Shown: one piece after another, positions 18,154 to 27,757 of the stretch
Layout of the letters: the number at the start of each line of letters is the position of its first letter
How positions within the stretch are numbered: the stretch's first letter is position 1
Assembly (NCBI RefSeq): GCF_900116535.1
Contig: NZ_FPAU01000010.1
Span: 28,354-92,353, forward strand
Direction of reading: 5' to 3'
DNA: 64,000 nt
DNA from: Kosakonia arachidis
GTDB lineage: Bacteria; Pseudomonadota; Gammaproteobacteria; Enterobacterales; Enterobacteriaceae
Notes under the pieces: generated by a model
The model's input: only the letters and a program-made list of their open reading frames with translations
What the model was told of the DNA's origin: nothing
Databases searched by the model: none
Made by a program: the position numbers and the translations under genes

Positions 18154-19395
18154 TCATCCGACCAACCGCATTCCTTTTATCCCGCCCTCAATCATGCTTC
18201 CATTATCTGATGTTTTCACAAAGTCAGCCCACCATTGCATCATTGGGCGACGTTGTTCGAGATAGTCGCTTCGGTTGTATGCGCGACGGACCTCATTTTT
18301 ATCGACATGGGCTAGTGCTGCCTCAATAACATCAGGCGGAAAGCCTTGTTCATTAAGAGCTGTACTGGCGATAGATCGCAGACCGTGTGAAACGAGCACC
18401 CCACCAAAACCTGCGCGTTTTAGCGATGCGTTTACAGTCTGACTGTTCATCGGCTGGTTTGGTTTGATCCGGCTGGGAAAGATAAATTCTCGATTTCCAC
18501 TTAACGGCTTCATCATCTCCAGTATCGCAATTGCTTCATCTGACAGTGGAACAGTGTGGTCGCGGTTCATTTTCATGCGTGATGCAGGAATCTTCCATTC
18601 TCGCGCCTCCATGTCTATCTCTTCCCAACGAGCCTCAGCCGCTTCAGCAGGGCGGGTGATGGTAAGAAGTTGCCACATGAACAGGCATCGTGTTGAAAGG
18701 CTAATGCTGGCCGTACGCATCGTCTGCATCAGTTGAGGTAGCTGATCCGGCCGAATACTGGGCATATTTTTCTTCTGTGGTTTCTCAAATGCCTTGCCAA
18801 TGTTGACACTGGGCACCGCATCAATCAGGCCTGTGTTCTGGGCATAGATCATGACCTCATTAATGCGCTGGCACAGGCGACGAACGGTTTCCAGTGCTCC
18901 TCTGGCCTGAACCGGTTGGACGGCTTTAACCAGTGTATGAGCTTTAATATCTGTAACGCTGACGTCGCCAATCGCGGGAAAGACATCTCTCTCAAGAGAG
19001 CGCCAGATATCTTCAGCATAGTCCTCTGTCACACTGGCTTTCTTCACATTCCACCAACGTTCTGCCACGAGCTGGAAAGTATTGGTTTTGGCTTCCAGCG
19101 AACTGCGAAGTTGTTCTTGCTGATGCACCTGTGGATCGATTTGTTTCGCGAGGAGAGAGCGAGACTCTGTACGGTAGTTTCTGGCATCGGCAAGGGTAAC
19201 TGACGGGTAGGGGCCGATGCTCTTCTTCGCGCGCTTCTTGGTGACAGGGCGAATGTAGCGAAACTGCCAAATTTTACTTCCGCTGGATTTGATGAGTAGC
19301 TCAAGGCCATCACCATCATAGAGAACGTAGTCCGTTTCTTTAGGTTTGGCGGATTCGATTTCTTTAACGGATAGAGGTTTGGTTTGTCTTGCCAT
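18154..19395 (-). CDS. intA: P4-type tyrosine integrase of the ssrA island
   Basis: The 413-residue protein is a full-length P4/CP4-57-type integrase. It has an N-terminal DUF4102 arm-binding domain (VKEIESAKPKETDYVLYDGDGLELLI), a core-binding SAM-like domain, and a catalytic domain with R in TITRPAEAAEARW, HGLRSIAST (H-x-x-R) and ALAHVDKNEVRRAYNRSDY with the nucleophilic tyrosine. It inserts the island at the ssrA 3' end. Repeats 19414-19466 in its upstream region may be arm or operator sites. It reads away from ssrA, as in CP4-57. Confidence 0.93.
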   Translation of the reverse strand: MARQTKPLSVKEIESAKPKETDYVLYDGDGLELLIKSSGSKIWQFRYIRPVTKKRAKKSIGPYPSVTLADARNYRTESRSLLAKQIDPQVHQQEQLRSSLEAKTNTFQLVAERWWNVKKASVTEDYAEDIWRSLERDVFPAIGDVSVTDIKAHTLVKAVQPVQARGALETVRRLCQRINEVMIYAQNTGLIDAVPSVNIGKAFEKPQKKNMPSIRPDQLPQLMQTMRTASISLSTRCLFMWQLLTITRPAEAAEARWEEIDMEAREWKIPASRMKMNRDHTVPLSDEAIAILEMMKPLSGNREFIFPSRIKPNQPMNSQTVNASLKRAGFGGVLVSHGLRSIASTALNEQGFPPDVIEAALAHVDKNEVRRAYNRSDYLEQRRPMMQWWADFVKTSDNGSMIEGGIKGMRLVG

Positions 19396-19413
19396 TGCCG
19401 GGTTTCCATAGTT

Positions 19414-19466
19414 TTAGGCACCTCAAAAACAATAAAGCTTTACGAGGTGCCTAACAAGGTGCCTAA
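19414..19466. repeat. three copies of an AGGTGCCTAA motif before int
   Basis: GAGGTGCCTAA at 19444-19454 and AAGGTGCCTAA at 19456-19466 are direct copies 12 bases apart; the inverted copy TTAGGCACCTC is at 19414-19424. All lie within 75 bases upstream of the integrase start. They are candidates for integrase arm-type sites, AlpA binding sites, or an autoregulatory operator. Confidence 0.6.
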
Positions 19467-19520
19467 AAGGTTCGGATTTAATTAGTTCTCTTCGGACTTC
19501 GCGGGACAAATTGAGGGCAC

Positions 19521-19555
19521 AAAAAAAGCCCGCAGGGCTTGCGCCGTGCGGGCTC
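19521..19555 (-). terminator. terminator of ssrA
   Basis: On the minus strand GAGCCCGCAC...CTGCGGGCT forms a strong stem followed by seven T residues (AAAAAAA at 19521-19527 on the plus strand). It lies about 45 bases beyond the tmRNA 3' end and would end ssrA transcription before the divergent integrase promoter. Confidence 0.85.
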
Positions 19556-19600
19556 TTAGGACTTCATCGGATGACTCTGGTAATCACCGATGGAGAATTT

Positions 19601-19963
19601 TGGTGGAGCTGGCGGGAGTTGAACCCGCGTCCGAAATTCCTACATCCTCGGTACTACATGCTTAGTCCAGTCTTTACATTCGCTTGCCAGCTGCGGACGG
19701 ACACGCCACTAACAAACTAGCCTGATTAGATTTAACGCTTCAACCCCAGGCAGGGCATCCACGCGATCTCTTTTGGGTTTGACCTCTCTTGATCCCCGTC
19801 CTAAGAGCGGAGGCTAGGGAGAGAGGGCTCGAAGCAGGTTATTAAGCTGCTAAAGCGTAGTTTTCGTCGTTTGCGACTATTTTTTGCGGCTTTTTACGAG
19901 GCCAACCGCCCCTCGGCATGCACCTTGGGTTTCGCAAATCCCGTCGAATCCAGAATCAGCCCC
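19601..19963 (-). ncRNA. ssrA: transfer-messenger RNA (tmRNA)
   Basis: The RNA is 363 nt, the usual enterobacterial length. The 5' end GGGGCTGATTCTGG (minus strand from 19963) and the 3' end GCTCCACCA (to 19601) form the tRNA-like acceptor. GGTTCAACTCCCGCC supplies the T-arm. The tag frame at 19874-19842 encodes ANDENYALAA followed by TAA. tmRNA with SmpB rescues stalled ribosomes and tags the unfinished protein for proteolysis. Its 3' end serves as the island attachment site; the gene is intact because the element restores the sequence. Confidence 0.98.
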
Positions 19964-20177
19964 AAAAGTGTTCACTGAGTATAACAGATTTATGACGCGG
20001 CATACCAGTCCATATCGCGGCAAACGGCCTGATAATGCGAGGTGATGATATTTTCAGCGGCCATTTTTCTGTCGAAGCATTATTCACGAATAAAATCCGT
20101 GAACAAAATTTTAGTGAAGCGAAGAAGGGAAGTCGGAAAGCGCGTTGCCCTCTCCAGGTGTGAGAGGGCGGAGTGGG

Positions 20178-20660
20178 TTAGCGCCCGGCGTTTTTCATTA
20201 TGCGGGCTTTATCCAGTTGCCATTCGCGCTCTTTCAGATCGGAGCGTTTATCGTGCTGTTTTTTACCCTTCGCTACGCCAATTTTCACTTTGCACCAGGC
20301 GTTTTTCCAGTACAGCGACAGCGCGACGACAGTGTAGCCTTCGCGGTTGATGCGGCCGTAGAGGGAATCCAGCTCGCGCTGATTCAGCAATAATTTACGG
20401 GTACGCGTGGGGTCGCAAACATAGTGACTGGAGGCAACGGTTAATGGCGTAAAGTTCGCGCCAAACAGAAACGCCTCGCCGTCTTTCAGAATAACGTAGC
20501 TGTCGCCAATGTTCGCTTTACCTGCGCGTAAGGATTTTACTTCCCAGCCTTGCAGTGACAGCCCGGCCTCAAATTCTTCTTCGATAAAGTATTCATGGCG
20601 GGCGCGCTTATTCAGCGCAATGGTGGCTGAACCTGGTTTATGTGCTTTTTTCTTCGTCAT
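20178..20660 (-). CDS. smpB: SsrA-binding protein SmpB
   Basis: The 160-residue product is full-length SmpB, the partner that loads tmRNA on stalled ribosomes. Typical features are [45 protein letters not shown], and the basic C-terminal tail [17 protein letters not shown] that enters the mRNA channel. It is transcribed in the same direction as ssrA, about 210 bp upstream of it, the usual enterobacterial arrangement, and divergently from ratA. Confidence 0.98.
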   Translation of the reverse strand: MTKKKAHKPGSATIALNKRARHEYFIEEEFEAGLSLQGWEVKSLRAGKANIGDSYVILKDGEAFLFGANFTPLTVASSHYVCDPTRTRKLLLNQRELDSLYGRINREGYTVVALSLYWKNAWCKVKIGVAKGKKQHDKRSDLKEREWQLDKARIMKNAGR

Positions 20661-20818
20661 AATGTCGTGAAGCCATCCGGTAATCTGATATCTGAAACTG
20701 ACCTCATTGCGTCCTGTGAGGTTTAACGCGTTATCTTAGCATGAGTTCCGGCGTAGCGTTTTCCTTTCATCCGGCGGAAATGGTATTATTTGACGATTGT
20801 GTGAACGCGGAAAACCTT

Positions 20819-21256
20819 ATGCCTCAGATTAACCGTACTGCGCTGGTGCCTTATAGCGCGGAACAAATGTATCAGTTAGTGAACGATGTTAAGTCCTATC
20901 CTCAGTTTTTGCCTGGCTGCACCGGTAGCCGGGTGCTGGAAGCCGGGCCGACGCAGATGACAGCGGCGGTGGATGTTTCCAAAGCCGGGATCAGCAAAAC
21001 GTTTACCACGCGCAATACGCTGGCTGCTAACCAAAGCATTTTGATGCATCTGGTCGATGGACCTTTTAAATCATTGATGGGCGGCTGGAAATTTACGCCG
21101 CTTAGCGCCGATGCCTGTCGCATTGAGTTTCAGCTTGATTTTGAATTTACCAACAAGCTGATTGAGCTGGCATTTGGCCACATTTTTAAAGAGCTGGCAG
21201 TCAATATGGTGCAGGCGTTTACACTTCGTGCGAAAGAGGTTTACCGTGTCGGGTAA
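20819..21256 (+). CDS. ratA: RatA, ribosome association toxin / START-domain protein
   Basis: The product (145 residues from this start) is RatA/YfjG, a polyketide-cyclase/START-like protein reported in E. coli to bind the 50S subunit and block 70S formation; related proteins act in coenzyme Q metabolism. The family start [21 protein letters not shown] is chosen at 20819. Longer frames from 20780 (MVLFDDCVNAENL) or 20741 are also open, and the 20780 start gives the 158-residue version in some databases. It overlaps ratB by 11 bases. Confidence 0.93.
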   Translation: MPQINRTALVPYSAEQMYQLVNDVKSYPQFLPGCTGSRVLEAGPTQMTAAVDVSKAGISKTFTTRNTLAANQSILMHLVDGPFKSLMGGWKFTPLSADACRIEFQLDFEFTNKLIELAFGHIFKELAVNMVQAFTLRAKEVYRVG

Positions 21257-21539
21257 AATCGCCGTTGAAGTGGCTTATGCACTGCCGGAAAAGCAGTATC
21301 TGCAACGGGTGACGCTGGAAGAGGGCGCGACCGTTGAGCAGGCGATTCGCCGGTCGGGTCTGCTGGAGTTACGCAGCGATATTGATTTGAGCGTCAACAA
21401 AGTTGGGATCTACAGCCGCCCGGTGAAGTTGCACGATGTCGTGCATGAAGGCGACCGGGTGGAGATTTACCGCCCGCTGATTGCCGATCCGAAAGAACTG
21501 CGTCGCCAGCGTGCGGAAAAAGCAGCGAAGAAATCGTAA
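21246..21539 (+). CDS. ratB: RatB, RnfH-family ubiquitin-like protein
   Basis: The 97-residue product is RatB/YfjF. The GTG start at 21246 lies inside the end of ratA and gives the family N terminus [22 protein letters not shown]. The segment [26 protein letters not shown] is the characteristic beta-grasp end of RnfH-type proteins. The gene forms a two-gene unit with ratA by overlap. Despite the operon name, an antitoxin activity is not established. A bidirectional terminator follows. Confidence 0.92.
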   Translation: MSGKIAVEVAYALPEKQYLQRVTLEEGATVEQAIRRSGLLELRSDIDLSVNKVGIYSRPVKLHDVVHEGDRVEIYRPLIADPKELRRQRAEKAAKKS

Positions 21540-21560
21540 TGCCCTAACGATAAAAACAAC

Positions 21561-21586
21561 AAAAGGTGCTCATGGAGCACCTTTTT
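21561..21586. terminator. bidirectional terminator between ratB and bamE
   Basis: AAAAGGTGCTC and GAGCACCTTTTT form a stem with A and T runs on both sides, serving the convergent ratAB and bamE transcripts. Confidence 0.85.
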
Positions 21587-21607
21587 GCATTTTGTATTTC
21601 TGTGATC

Positions 21608-21949
21608 TTATGCTTTGGTCAGCGCAGGCTTGTTATCGATATTGGTCAACACACCGCTACCATTAAAGGTCAGCGTCAGCGTTTGCTGCGTAACATCTTC
21701 GTGACCCGGCTGCTGACGGAACACATAGAACCAGGTGTTAGTGCCAAACGGATCTTTCATCATTGGCGTACCCAGTGCATAAGCAACCTGCTGTTGCGTC
21801 ATACCCACGCGGATTTTAGAAACATCGTTTGCTGTCAGGTAGTTCCCCTGATTGATATCAGGGCGGTAAACCACGCGTTCTAAGGTAGAGCAACCTGCGG
21901 TCAACATCAGGAGAACCGCTGCGGCAGCAGTCAGCATTTTACAGCGCAT
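21608..21949 (-). CDS. bamE: outer membrane assembly lipoprotein BamE
   Basis: The 113-residue protein has a signal peptide ending in the lipobox LTAGC (Cys20 lipidated) and the SmpA/OmlA fold segment [27 protein letters not shown]. BamE is an outer-membrane lipoprotein of the BAM complex that binds BamD and phosphatidylglycerol. It lies directly behind recN on the same strand, as in E. coli. Confidence 0.97.
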   Translation of the reverse strand: MRCKMLTAAAAVLLMLTAGCSTLERVVYRPDINQGNYLTANDVSKIRVGMTQQQVAYALGTPMMKDPFGTNTWFYVFRQQPGHEDVTQQTLTLTFNGSGVLTNIDNKPALTKA

Positions 21950-22096
21950 AGTGATTTGATTCCTTTTCGGGCCCGAACAATACGTGGCTCATATGTAATA
22001 TGCCGATGATAATAGACCTTTAGCCAGTTTAAAACCTCTGCGGCTGGTCTGTTGTCGATTTTATCGAGAACTGAGACCGTCATATTACAGAAAAGT

Positions 22097-23758
22097 TTAC
22101 GCTGCCAGCAGCTCTTTGGCATTCGCCAGCGCATTGCGCGTCACCTCGCTGCCGCCGAGCAGGCGCGCCAGCTCCTGTAAACGCGCACGTTTATCCAGCG
22201 GCTGCATGTGGGTTTCAGTCATCGCGCCATCGGTCTCTTTGCTGACAAAGAAGTGATGATGACCGCAACCGGCGACCTGCGGCAGGTGTGTGACGCACAT
22301 AACCTGAGTGGATTCGCCCAACTGACGCAGCAGCTTGCCGACCACCGCCGCCGTTGGACCGCTAATGCCGACATCAACTTCATCAAAAATCAGCGCCGGC
22401 GTTTCCATCTTCCGCGCGGTGATCACCTGAATCGCCAGCGCAATGCGTGACAGCTCGCCGCCGGAGGCAACTTTAGCGATCGGTTGCAGCGGCTGGCCGG
22501 GGTTAGTGGTGACGCGAAATTCAATACGATCTGCGCCTTCTGCCGTCAGCGAACGTTCGTCAAAATCGACATCAATAACGAACACGCCGTGCGGCATAGA
22601 AAGTGCATGTATGCTCTCGGTGATCAGTTCGCTCAGTTCCTGCGCATATTTCACGCGCTGGGTATGCAGCGCCTGCGCACTGGAGAGCGCCAGTCGATGG
22701 TGCTGCGTTACTGCCAGCACCAGCGTCTCCTGTGAGTCGGCCTGATCGTCCAGTAACCGCTGTTCATCCAGCAGAGACTGATGGAACTGCGGCAGCTCTT
22801 CGGGAGAGATATGGTGCTTGCGCGCCAGAGAAATCTGCCGGGAGATACGCTGTTCAAGTTCATACAGACGATTGGGGTCGAGATCTAAGCGGTCGCAGTA
22901 GTGGCGCAGCTCGTCGCTGGCTTCACTGATTTGAATGGCTGCTTCTTCCAACATATCCAGCACGCCAGAAAGGCGCGGATCCATACCTGCCAGCTCCGTT
23001 AAAAGCTGGCGGGCGGTATAAAGCTGACTTTGCAGGTTGACCTCTTCGCCATCGGCCAGCACGTTTAGCGCATGCTGACTGGTGGAAAGCAACTGGCCAC
23101 TATTGGCGAGACGTTTGTACTCTTCGTCGATCTGCTCAAATTCGCCCGGCTGCGGGTGAAATTCATTCAGCTCTTTCAATTGATAGTGCAGCAACTCGGC
23201 GCGGGCGGCGCGTTCCTGACTCTGTTGCTGATGCTGAGCCAGTTCACGGCAGCTCTGGTGCCAGGCGCGGTAGTGTTCGGCCATTTGCTGAGTGAGCGCA
23301 TACTCACCGGCATAGCCATCAAGCAGGTTTTTCTGGTGTTCTGATTTGGTTAACAGCTGGTGTGCGTGTTGACCGTGAATCTGTATCAGCAGTTGGCCAA
23401 GTTCGCGGAGTTGAGAAAGCGGCACTGCCGTTCCGTTGATAAAACCACGGGAGCGACCGTCACTGCTGATGACGCGGCGTAGTAAACACTCACGTCCATC
23501 TTCCAGTTGATTCTCTTCCAGCCAGCGCTGTGCGGCGGGCGTGTCTTTCAGCACAAAGCGCGCGCACAGGTCGGCACGCGGCGCGCCTGCACGCACCATG
23601 TCGGCTTCAGCACGGCCGCCGAGGCACAGCCCGAGTGCGTCAATGGCAATCGATTTACCCGCCCCGGTTTCGCCGGTAATAGCCGTCATCCCGCTGTGAA
23701 AATCGATCTCAAGCTCACGAACGATAGCAAAATTACTGATGGTCAGTTGTGCCAACAT
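22097..23758 (-). CDS. recN: DNA repair protein RecN
   Basis: The 553-residue SMC-like protein begins [20 protein letters not shown] with Walker A GETGAGKS near residue 30. Long coiled coils follow, and near the C terminus come the signature [16 protein letters not shown], Walker [14 protein letters not shown] and [10 protein letters not shown]. RecN joins broken DNA ends during double-strand break repair and is among the first SOS genes induced. Three LexA boxes precede it at 23769-23824. Confidence 0.98.
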   Translation of the reverse strand: MLAQLTISNFAIVRELEIDFHSGMTAITGETGAGKSIAIDALGLCLGGRAEADMVRAGAPRADLCARFVLKDTPAAQRWLEENQLEDGRECLLRRVISSDGRSRGFINGTAVPLSQLRELGQLLIQIHGQHAHQLLTKSEHQKNLLDGYAGEYALTQQMAEHYRAWHQSCRELAQHQQQSQERAARAELLHYQLKELNEFHPQPGEFEQIDEEYKRLANSGQLLSTSQHALNVLADGEEVNLQSQLYTARQLLTELAGMDPRLSGVLDMLEEAAIQISEASDELRHYCDRLDLDPNRLYELEQRISRQISLARKHHISPEELPQFHQSLLDEQRLLDDQADSQETLVLAVTQHHRLALSSAQALHTQRVKYAQELSELITESIHALSMPHGVFVIDVDFDERSLTAEGADRIEFRVTTNPGQPLQPIAKVASGGELSRIALAIQVITARKMETPALIFDEVDVGISGPTAAVVGKLLRQLGESTQVMCVTHLPQVAGCGHHHFFVSKETDGAMTETHMQPLDKRARLQELARLLGGSEVTRNALANAKELLAA

Positions 23759-23768
23759 GGTTGCTTTC

Positions 23769-23824
23769 CTGTATGAAAAACCAGAACTGTGTTTTCATAC
23801 AGTATAAACTGGTTTTATATACAG
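23769..23824. promoter_or_regulatory. three LexA boxes in the recN promoter
   Basis: CTG-N10-CAG sites lie at 23769-23784 (CTGTATGAAAAACCAG), 23787-23802 (CTGTGTTTTCATACAG) and 23809-23824 (CTGGTTTTATATACAG). The same number and arrangement is known for E. coli recN, where LexA tightly represses the gene. Confidence 0.9.
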
Positions 23825-23844
23825 TAAAGCCCTTGCGGCGAATT

Positions 23845-24735
23845 TCAGAACAATTTTTTCGACCAGCCAAGTTTTGAGCTTAATGTATTGAAATAACTGT
23901 AGTCTTTAGGGTGAACCAGATTCAGATAATAGTCGCTACGGCGGATCAGAACATCTTCGCCATCCTGGATCGGCAACGCAATTTGGCTGTCACAACTGAT
24001 CTCCAGGTCGCTGCGCCGGTTGGAAAAGCGCAAGCGGATGGTACTGCTGCTGTTTATCACCAGTGGGCGGGCCGACAAGGTATGCGGGAACATGGGGACC
24101 AGCGTAATTGCATCCAGCGATGGCGTCAGAATGGGCCCGCCGGCAGAGAGCGAATAAGCGGTCGAGCCGGTGGGTGTGGAGATGATCAGCCCATCAGAAC
24201 GCTGAGAGAACGCGAAGACTTCATCAATGTACACTTCGAATTCAATCATATGTGCCACTTTCCCCGGATGCAGTACCACTTCGTTGATAGCGGTGCTGAT
24301 CCGTTTTTGGCACTCTGGTAAGGAACTCTGCTGGCAGACCTGAACTTCCAGCAAAAAGCGTTTTTCGGCGATATAATGTCCTTCCAGTACATCGGCCAAC
24401 TGCTGTTGGGCATTGTCCGGATCGAGATCGGTAAGAAAGCCGAGATTGCCGCGGTTGATGCCGATCACTTGAATATCATAGCGCGCCAGCGTACGCGCTG
24501 CGCCCAGCATATTGCCGTCGCCGCCGACCACCACCGCCAGGTCGGCCTGCTGACCAATGTCCGCCAGTGTGCCGGTTCTCACATTCGTGAGCTGCAATTC
24601 CTGGGCAATCTGTTGTTCGACAATGACGTCATAACCTTTCTCGTGAAGCCAGCGGTAGAGCATTTCATGTGTGGTCAGCGCGGTAGGGTGCCGTGGATGC
24701 CCGACAATACCAATACACTTGAAATGGAGGGTCAT
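23845..24735 (-). CDS. nadK: NAD kinase
   Basis: The enzyme makes NADP from NAD with ATP. The GGDGN motif ([11 protein letters not shown]), the NE/D motif ([11 protein letters not shown]) and [20 protein letters not shown] loop ([16 protein letters not shown]) are all present. ATG 24735 gives the family start [17 protein letters not shown]; the frame is open further but the extra residues are unlike NadK. At 296 residues it is four longer than E. coli NadK as I recall it, because of an insertion in [13 protein letters not shown]. It is divergent from grpE. Confidence 0.96.
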   Translation of the reverse strand: MTLHFKCIGIVGHPRHPTALTTHEMLYRWLHEKGYDVIVEQQIAQELQLTNVRTGTLADIGQQADLAVVVGGDGNMLGAARTLARYDIQVIGINRGNLGFLTDLDPDNAQQQLADVLEGHYIAEKRFLLEVQVCQQSSLPECQKRISTAINEVVLHPGKVAHMIEFEVYIDEVFAFSQRSDGLIISTPTGSTAYSLSAGGPILTPSLDAITLVPMFPHTLSARPLVINSSSTIRLRFSNRRSDLEISCDSQIALPIQDGEDVLIRRSDYYLNLVHPKDYSYFNTLSSKLGWSKKLF

Positions 24736-24782
24736 GTTCTGGTGGTCCTTGTGGCGAATGAATGATGACAATCTGTCACGTT

Positions 24783-24812
24783 CCCTTGAATCCCGGAAAC
24801 GGATCCCCATAA
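24783..24812 (+). promoter_or_regulatory. sigma-32 heat-shock promoter of grpE
   Basis: CCCTTGAA (24783-24790) and CCCCATAA (24805-24812), 14 bases apart, match the sigma-32 consensus closely. It lies about 45 bases before grpE. Confidence 0.9.
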
Positions 24813-24857
24813 TAAGCCAGGTTAGCGAGATGAATGCAAAAAAACGCGGAGAAATTC

Positions 24858-25454
24858 ATGAGTAGTAAAGAACAGAAAACGCCTGACGGGCAAGCCCCGG
24901 AAGAAATTATCATGGAACAGCACGACGAAGTTGAGGCAGTTGTTGAGTCTGACGATTCTGCTGAGCAGGTGGATCCGCGCGATGAGAAAATTGCGAACCT
25001 TGAAGCGCAGTTAGCCGAAGCGGAAAACCGCGAGCGTGAAACTGTCCTGCGCGTGAAAGCGGAAATGGAAAACCTGCGTCGCCGTACCGAACAGGACGTT
25101 GAAAAAGCGCATAAGTTCGCGCTGGAAAAATTCATCAACGAACTACTGCCGGTGATGGATAGCCTGGATCGCGCACTCGAAGTTGCAGACAAAAACAACG
25201 CCGAAATGGCACCGATGGTTGAAGGTATCGAACTGACGCTGAAATCCATGTTGGATGTGGTGAAGAAATTCGGCGTTGAAGTGGTTGCTGATACCGATGT
25301 TCCGCTGGATCCGAACGTCCATCAGGCGATTGCGATGGTGGAATCTGATGAAATTGCGGCCGGTAAAGTTCTGGGCGTGATGCAGAAAGGTTACACCCTC
25401 AATGGCCGTACCATTCGCGCAGCGATGGTCACTGTCGCCAAAGCGAAGGCTTAA
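24858..25454 (+). CDS. grpE: GrpE nucleotide exchange factor
   Basis: The 198-residue protein releases ADP from DnaK in the DnaK-DnaJ chaperone cycle. It shows an acidic N-terminal tail, a long dimerising helix (residues ~40-110, [21 protein letters not shown]) and the beta domain ending in [25 protein letters not shown]. The start at 24858 ([16 protein letters not shown]) matches the family; an in-frame ATG 24 bases upstream is not needed. Heat-shock control is visible in the sigma-32 promoter. Confidence 0.98.
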   Translation: MSSKEQKTPDGQAPEEIIMEQHDEVEAVVESDDSAEQVDPRDEKIANLEAQLAEAENRERETVLRVKAEMENLRRRTEQDVEKAHKFALEKFINELLPVMDSLDRALEVADKNNAEMAPMVEGIELTLKSMLDVVKKFGVEVVADTDVPLDPNVHQAIAMVESDEIAAGKVLGVMQKGYTLNGRTIRAAMVTVAKAKA

Positions 25455-25464
25455 GTGTGTTGTT

Positions 25465-25496
25465 AGAACCCTCTCCGTCCGGAGAGGGTTCTTTGT
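25465..25496 (+). terminator. grpE terminator
   Basis: AGAACCCTCTCC and GGAGAGGGTTCT form a 12-base stem followed by TTGTTT. It lies between convergent grpE and corB. Confidence 0.8.
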
Positions 25497-26783
25497 TTAT
25501 TCGGTCACGCTTTCCCGCAGCGCTGTTACCGGGATCACTCTGACCTGCTTAATCATATTGTCCTGCACATCAAGGATATCGATGTCGTACTGCTCAATGC
25601 GTACGCGTGTGCCGATAGCCGGGATCTCTTCCAGTGCCTCCAGCAACATACCGTTAATAGTGCGGGCTTCTTCTTCCGGCAATCGCCAGTTAAATGCTTT
25701 GTTCAGCTCGCGCACGCTGGCGCTGCCGTCAATGATCACCGAACCGTCGTTTTGCGGCGTGGCTTCATCGGCCAGCGCCGGGGACATGGAGGTCGTGAAA
25801 TCGCCGACGATTTCTTCAAGAATGTCCTCGACCGTCACCAGTCCCTGAATATCGCCATACTCGTCAACGACCAGCCCGACTTTCTTTTTATTACGCTGAA
25901 ATTTGACCAACTGTGTGCTGAGTGGCGTGCCTTCGGGCACATAGTAAATTTCGTCGGCGGCGCGCAGCATCACCTCTTTGGTGAACTCATTCTTTTCGGT
26001 CATCAAGCGGTAGGCTTCACGTACGCGCAGCATGCTGATGGCGTCATCCAGTGAATCGCGATACAGCACAATACGCCCGTGCGGTGAGTGCGTCAGCTGG
26101 CGAACGATGGCTTTCCAGTCATCATTGATATCAATCCCGACTATCTCATTACGTGGCACCATAATGTCGTCGACGCTCACTTTTTCCAGATCCAGAATCG
26201 ACAGCAGCATATCCTGATTACGGCGTGAGATTTTCGCCCGGGATTCGTTAACGATGGTACGCAGTTCATCTTTGCTGAGTGCGCCGCTGACCACGACATC
26301 GGCTTTGATGCCCACCATGCGCATCAGCACACGGGTGACGCCGTTAAGCAACCACACCAGTGGCATCATAATCACTTGCAAGGGTGCCAGCAGGAAGCTG
26401 CTGGGGAAGGCGACTTTTTCCGGGTAGAGCGCGGCGATGGTTTTGGGCAGCACTTCGGCGAATACCAGCACGACAAATGTCAACACGCCGGTGGCAATCG
26501 CCACACCGGCATTGCCGTACAGGCGCATGCCGACGATCGTCCCTATCGCCGAAGCCAGAATATTAACGAGGTTGTTGCCAATCAGCACCAGGCTAATCAG
26601 GCGATCGGGCTTGCGCAGGAGTTTTTCGACACGTCTGGCCGCGCGGTTACCCTGCTTCGCCAGGTGGCGTAAACGATAGCGGTTCAGCGTCATCATTCCG
26701 GTTTCAGAGCCGGAGAAATAGGCCGAGACCACGACCATGATGACCAGGGTAATGATCAGTGTCGTGGTGGAGATGTGTTCCAG
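25497..26783 (-). CDS. corB: CNNM/CorC-type membrane protein CorB (YfjD)
   Basis: The product is a CNNM transporter-family protein. An N-terminal membrane domain (residues 1-~140; SGSETGMMTLNRYRL, LIGNNLVNILAS) is followed by a CBS pair and a C-terminal CorC_HlyC domain. It is linked to Mg2+/Co2+ efflux in enterobacteria. The first ATG (26738) would cut into the first membrane helix. A CTG at 26783 gives LEHISTTTLIITLVI, restores exactly 428 residues, the E. coli length, and has AAAGGAG at the right distance. A CTG start is therefore preferred. Confidence 0.9.
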   Translation of the reverse strand: MEHISTTTLIITLVIMVVVSAYFSGSETGMMTLNRYRLRHLAKQGNRAARRVEKLLRKPDRLISLVLIGNNLVNILASAIGTIVGMRLYGNAGVAIATGVLTFVVLVFAEVLPKTIAALYPEKVAFPSSFLLAPLQVIMMPLVWLLNGVTRVLMRMVGIKADVVVSGALSKDELRTIVNESRAKISRRNQDMLLSILDLEKVSVDDIMVPRNEIVGIDINDDWKAIVRQLTHSPHGRIVLYRDSLDDAISMLRVREAYRLMTEKNEFTKEVMLRAADEIYYVPEGTPLSTQLVKFQRNKKKVGLVVDEYGDIQGLVTVEDILEEIVGDFTTSMSPALADEATPQNDGSVIIDGSASVRELNKAFNWRLPEEEARTINGMLLEALEEIPAIGTRVRIEQYDIDILDVQDNMIKQVRVIPVTALRESVTE

Positions 26784-26801
26784 GGGGAACTCCTTTGTGT
26801 T

Positions 26802-27590
26802 TTAGCTCGCAAACTGTTGCAGGACGCGGCTGCCAAAGTAGGCCAGCGTTAAAATACCCGCACCCGCGACGTTAAACCAGACGACCCGGCGACCGCGCCA
26901 GCCTTCATGGTAATGGCCCCACAGCAGTACGATATAGACAAACCAGGCGATAATAGAGAGCACTGCTTTGTCGATATTTTCCATGCTGAACAGGTTCTTT
27001 ATATAGAACAGGCCGGTGCAAAGCGTCAGCGTCAGCAGCACCACGCCCACCTGGGTGATGTGAAACATTTTCCGTTCGATCACCATCAGCGGTGGCATTT
27101 CACTGCTGAACGCCAGCCGTTTGTTTTTCAGTTGATAGTCAATCCAGGCCAGTTGCAGAGCGTACATTGCCGCAATAATCAGTGTGGCATAAGAGAAGAG
27201 CGACAGGCCAATATGCACCAGCATGCCAGGTGTCGCTTCCAGGTGAATGATGTACTCATTCGGCACGAAAATGGCAAAGGCGAGGTTGATCAGCGCGAAG
27301 GTATAGACAATGGGCAGCAGTAGCCAGCCGCGGTTTTTCGAGGCGACAATGGTCATCACCGTACAGATCATCAGACTGACCAGCGAACCGACATTCAGCA
27401 GGCTGAGGTTTTGCCCGCCGTCGTCCGGGAACAGGCGCTCTTTCAGCCCAAAACCGTGAAAGATAAGCGCGATCACCGCCGAAAGAATAGCCATTCTGCG
27501 CCATCCGCTGTTTTTTTGCAGCAGGCCGGGGACGATCAGCGCGATGCTGATTGAGTAGGCAACAAGAGCGATCAGAGCAAAAACGGGCAT
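26802..27590 (-). CDS. ypjD: CcsA-like inner membrane protein YpjD (CorE)
   Basis: The 262-residue protein has eight or so hydrophobic segments and belongs to the cytochrome c assembly (CcsA/CcmF-like) superfamily; HIGLSLFSYATLIIAAMYALQL and WFVYIVLLWGHYHEGWRGRRV are typical. In Salmonella the orthologue has been linked to the Co2+/Mg2+ phenotypes of corB. It is 18 bases upstream of the CTG start of corB on the same strand and probably cotranscribed. It reads divergently from ffh. Confidence 0.93.
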   Translation of the reverse strand: MPVFALIALVAYSISIALIVPGLLQKNSGWRRMAILSAVIALIFHGFGLKERLFPDDGGQNLSLLNVGSLVSLMICTVMTIVASKNRGWLLLPIVYTFALINLAFAIFVPNEYIIHLEATPGMLVHIGLSLFSYATLIIAAMYALQLAWIDYQLKNKRLAFSSEMPPLMVIERKMFHITQVGVVLLTLTLCTGLFYIKNLFSMENIDKAVLSIIAWFVYIVLLWGHYHEGWRGRRVVWFNVAGAGILTLAYFGSRVLQQFAS

Positions 27591-27757
27591 AGGGTGTCGG
27601 CAGTTGACTGAAGAAGAAAGAAAAGCAGTATAACGTCACGTGACGTTGGCTCCAACAGTTGCATCACATACAGGAGTAATGTCTTCATGTTATACTTCGG
27701 CAAATTTCTGTAATGCGTCGCTCTGGCGGCCAACCGTATCACCTCAGGCGAGAGACA

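Larger units (their letters stand above)
1..19600. mobile_element. CP4-57-like genomic island at ssrA (partial)
   Basis: Everything left of the tmRNA gene is accessory: a P4-type integrase directly beside ssrA, AlpA, a yfjQ/yfjR/yfjT-like block, a defence operon and an IS110 element. In E. coli the CP4-57 element occupies the same site with its integrase in the same place and orientation. The outer end, with the duplicated ssrA 3' end expected there, lies before base 1. Base composition is patchy (AT-rich flanks, a more GC-rich defence operon), which suggests assembly from several sources. The exact crossover point within the ssrA 3' end is not resolved. Confidence 0.85.
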
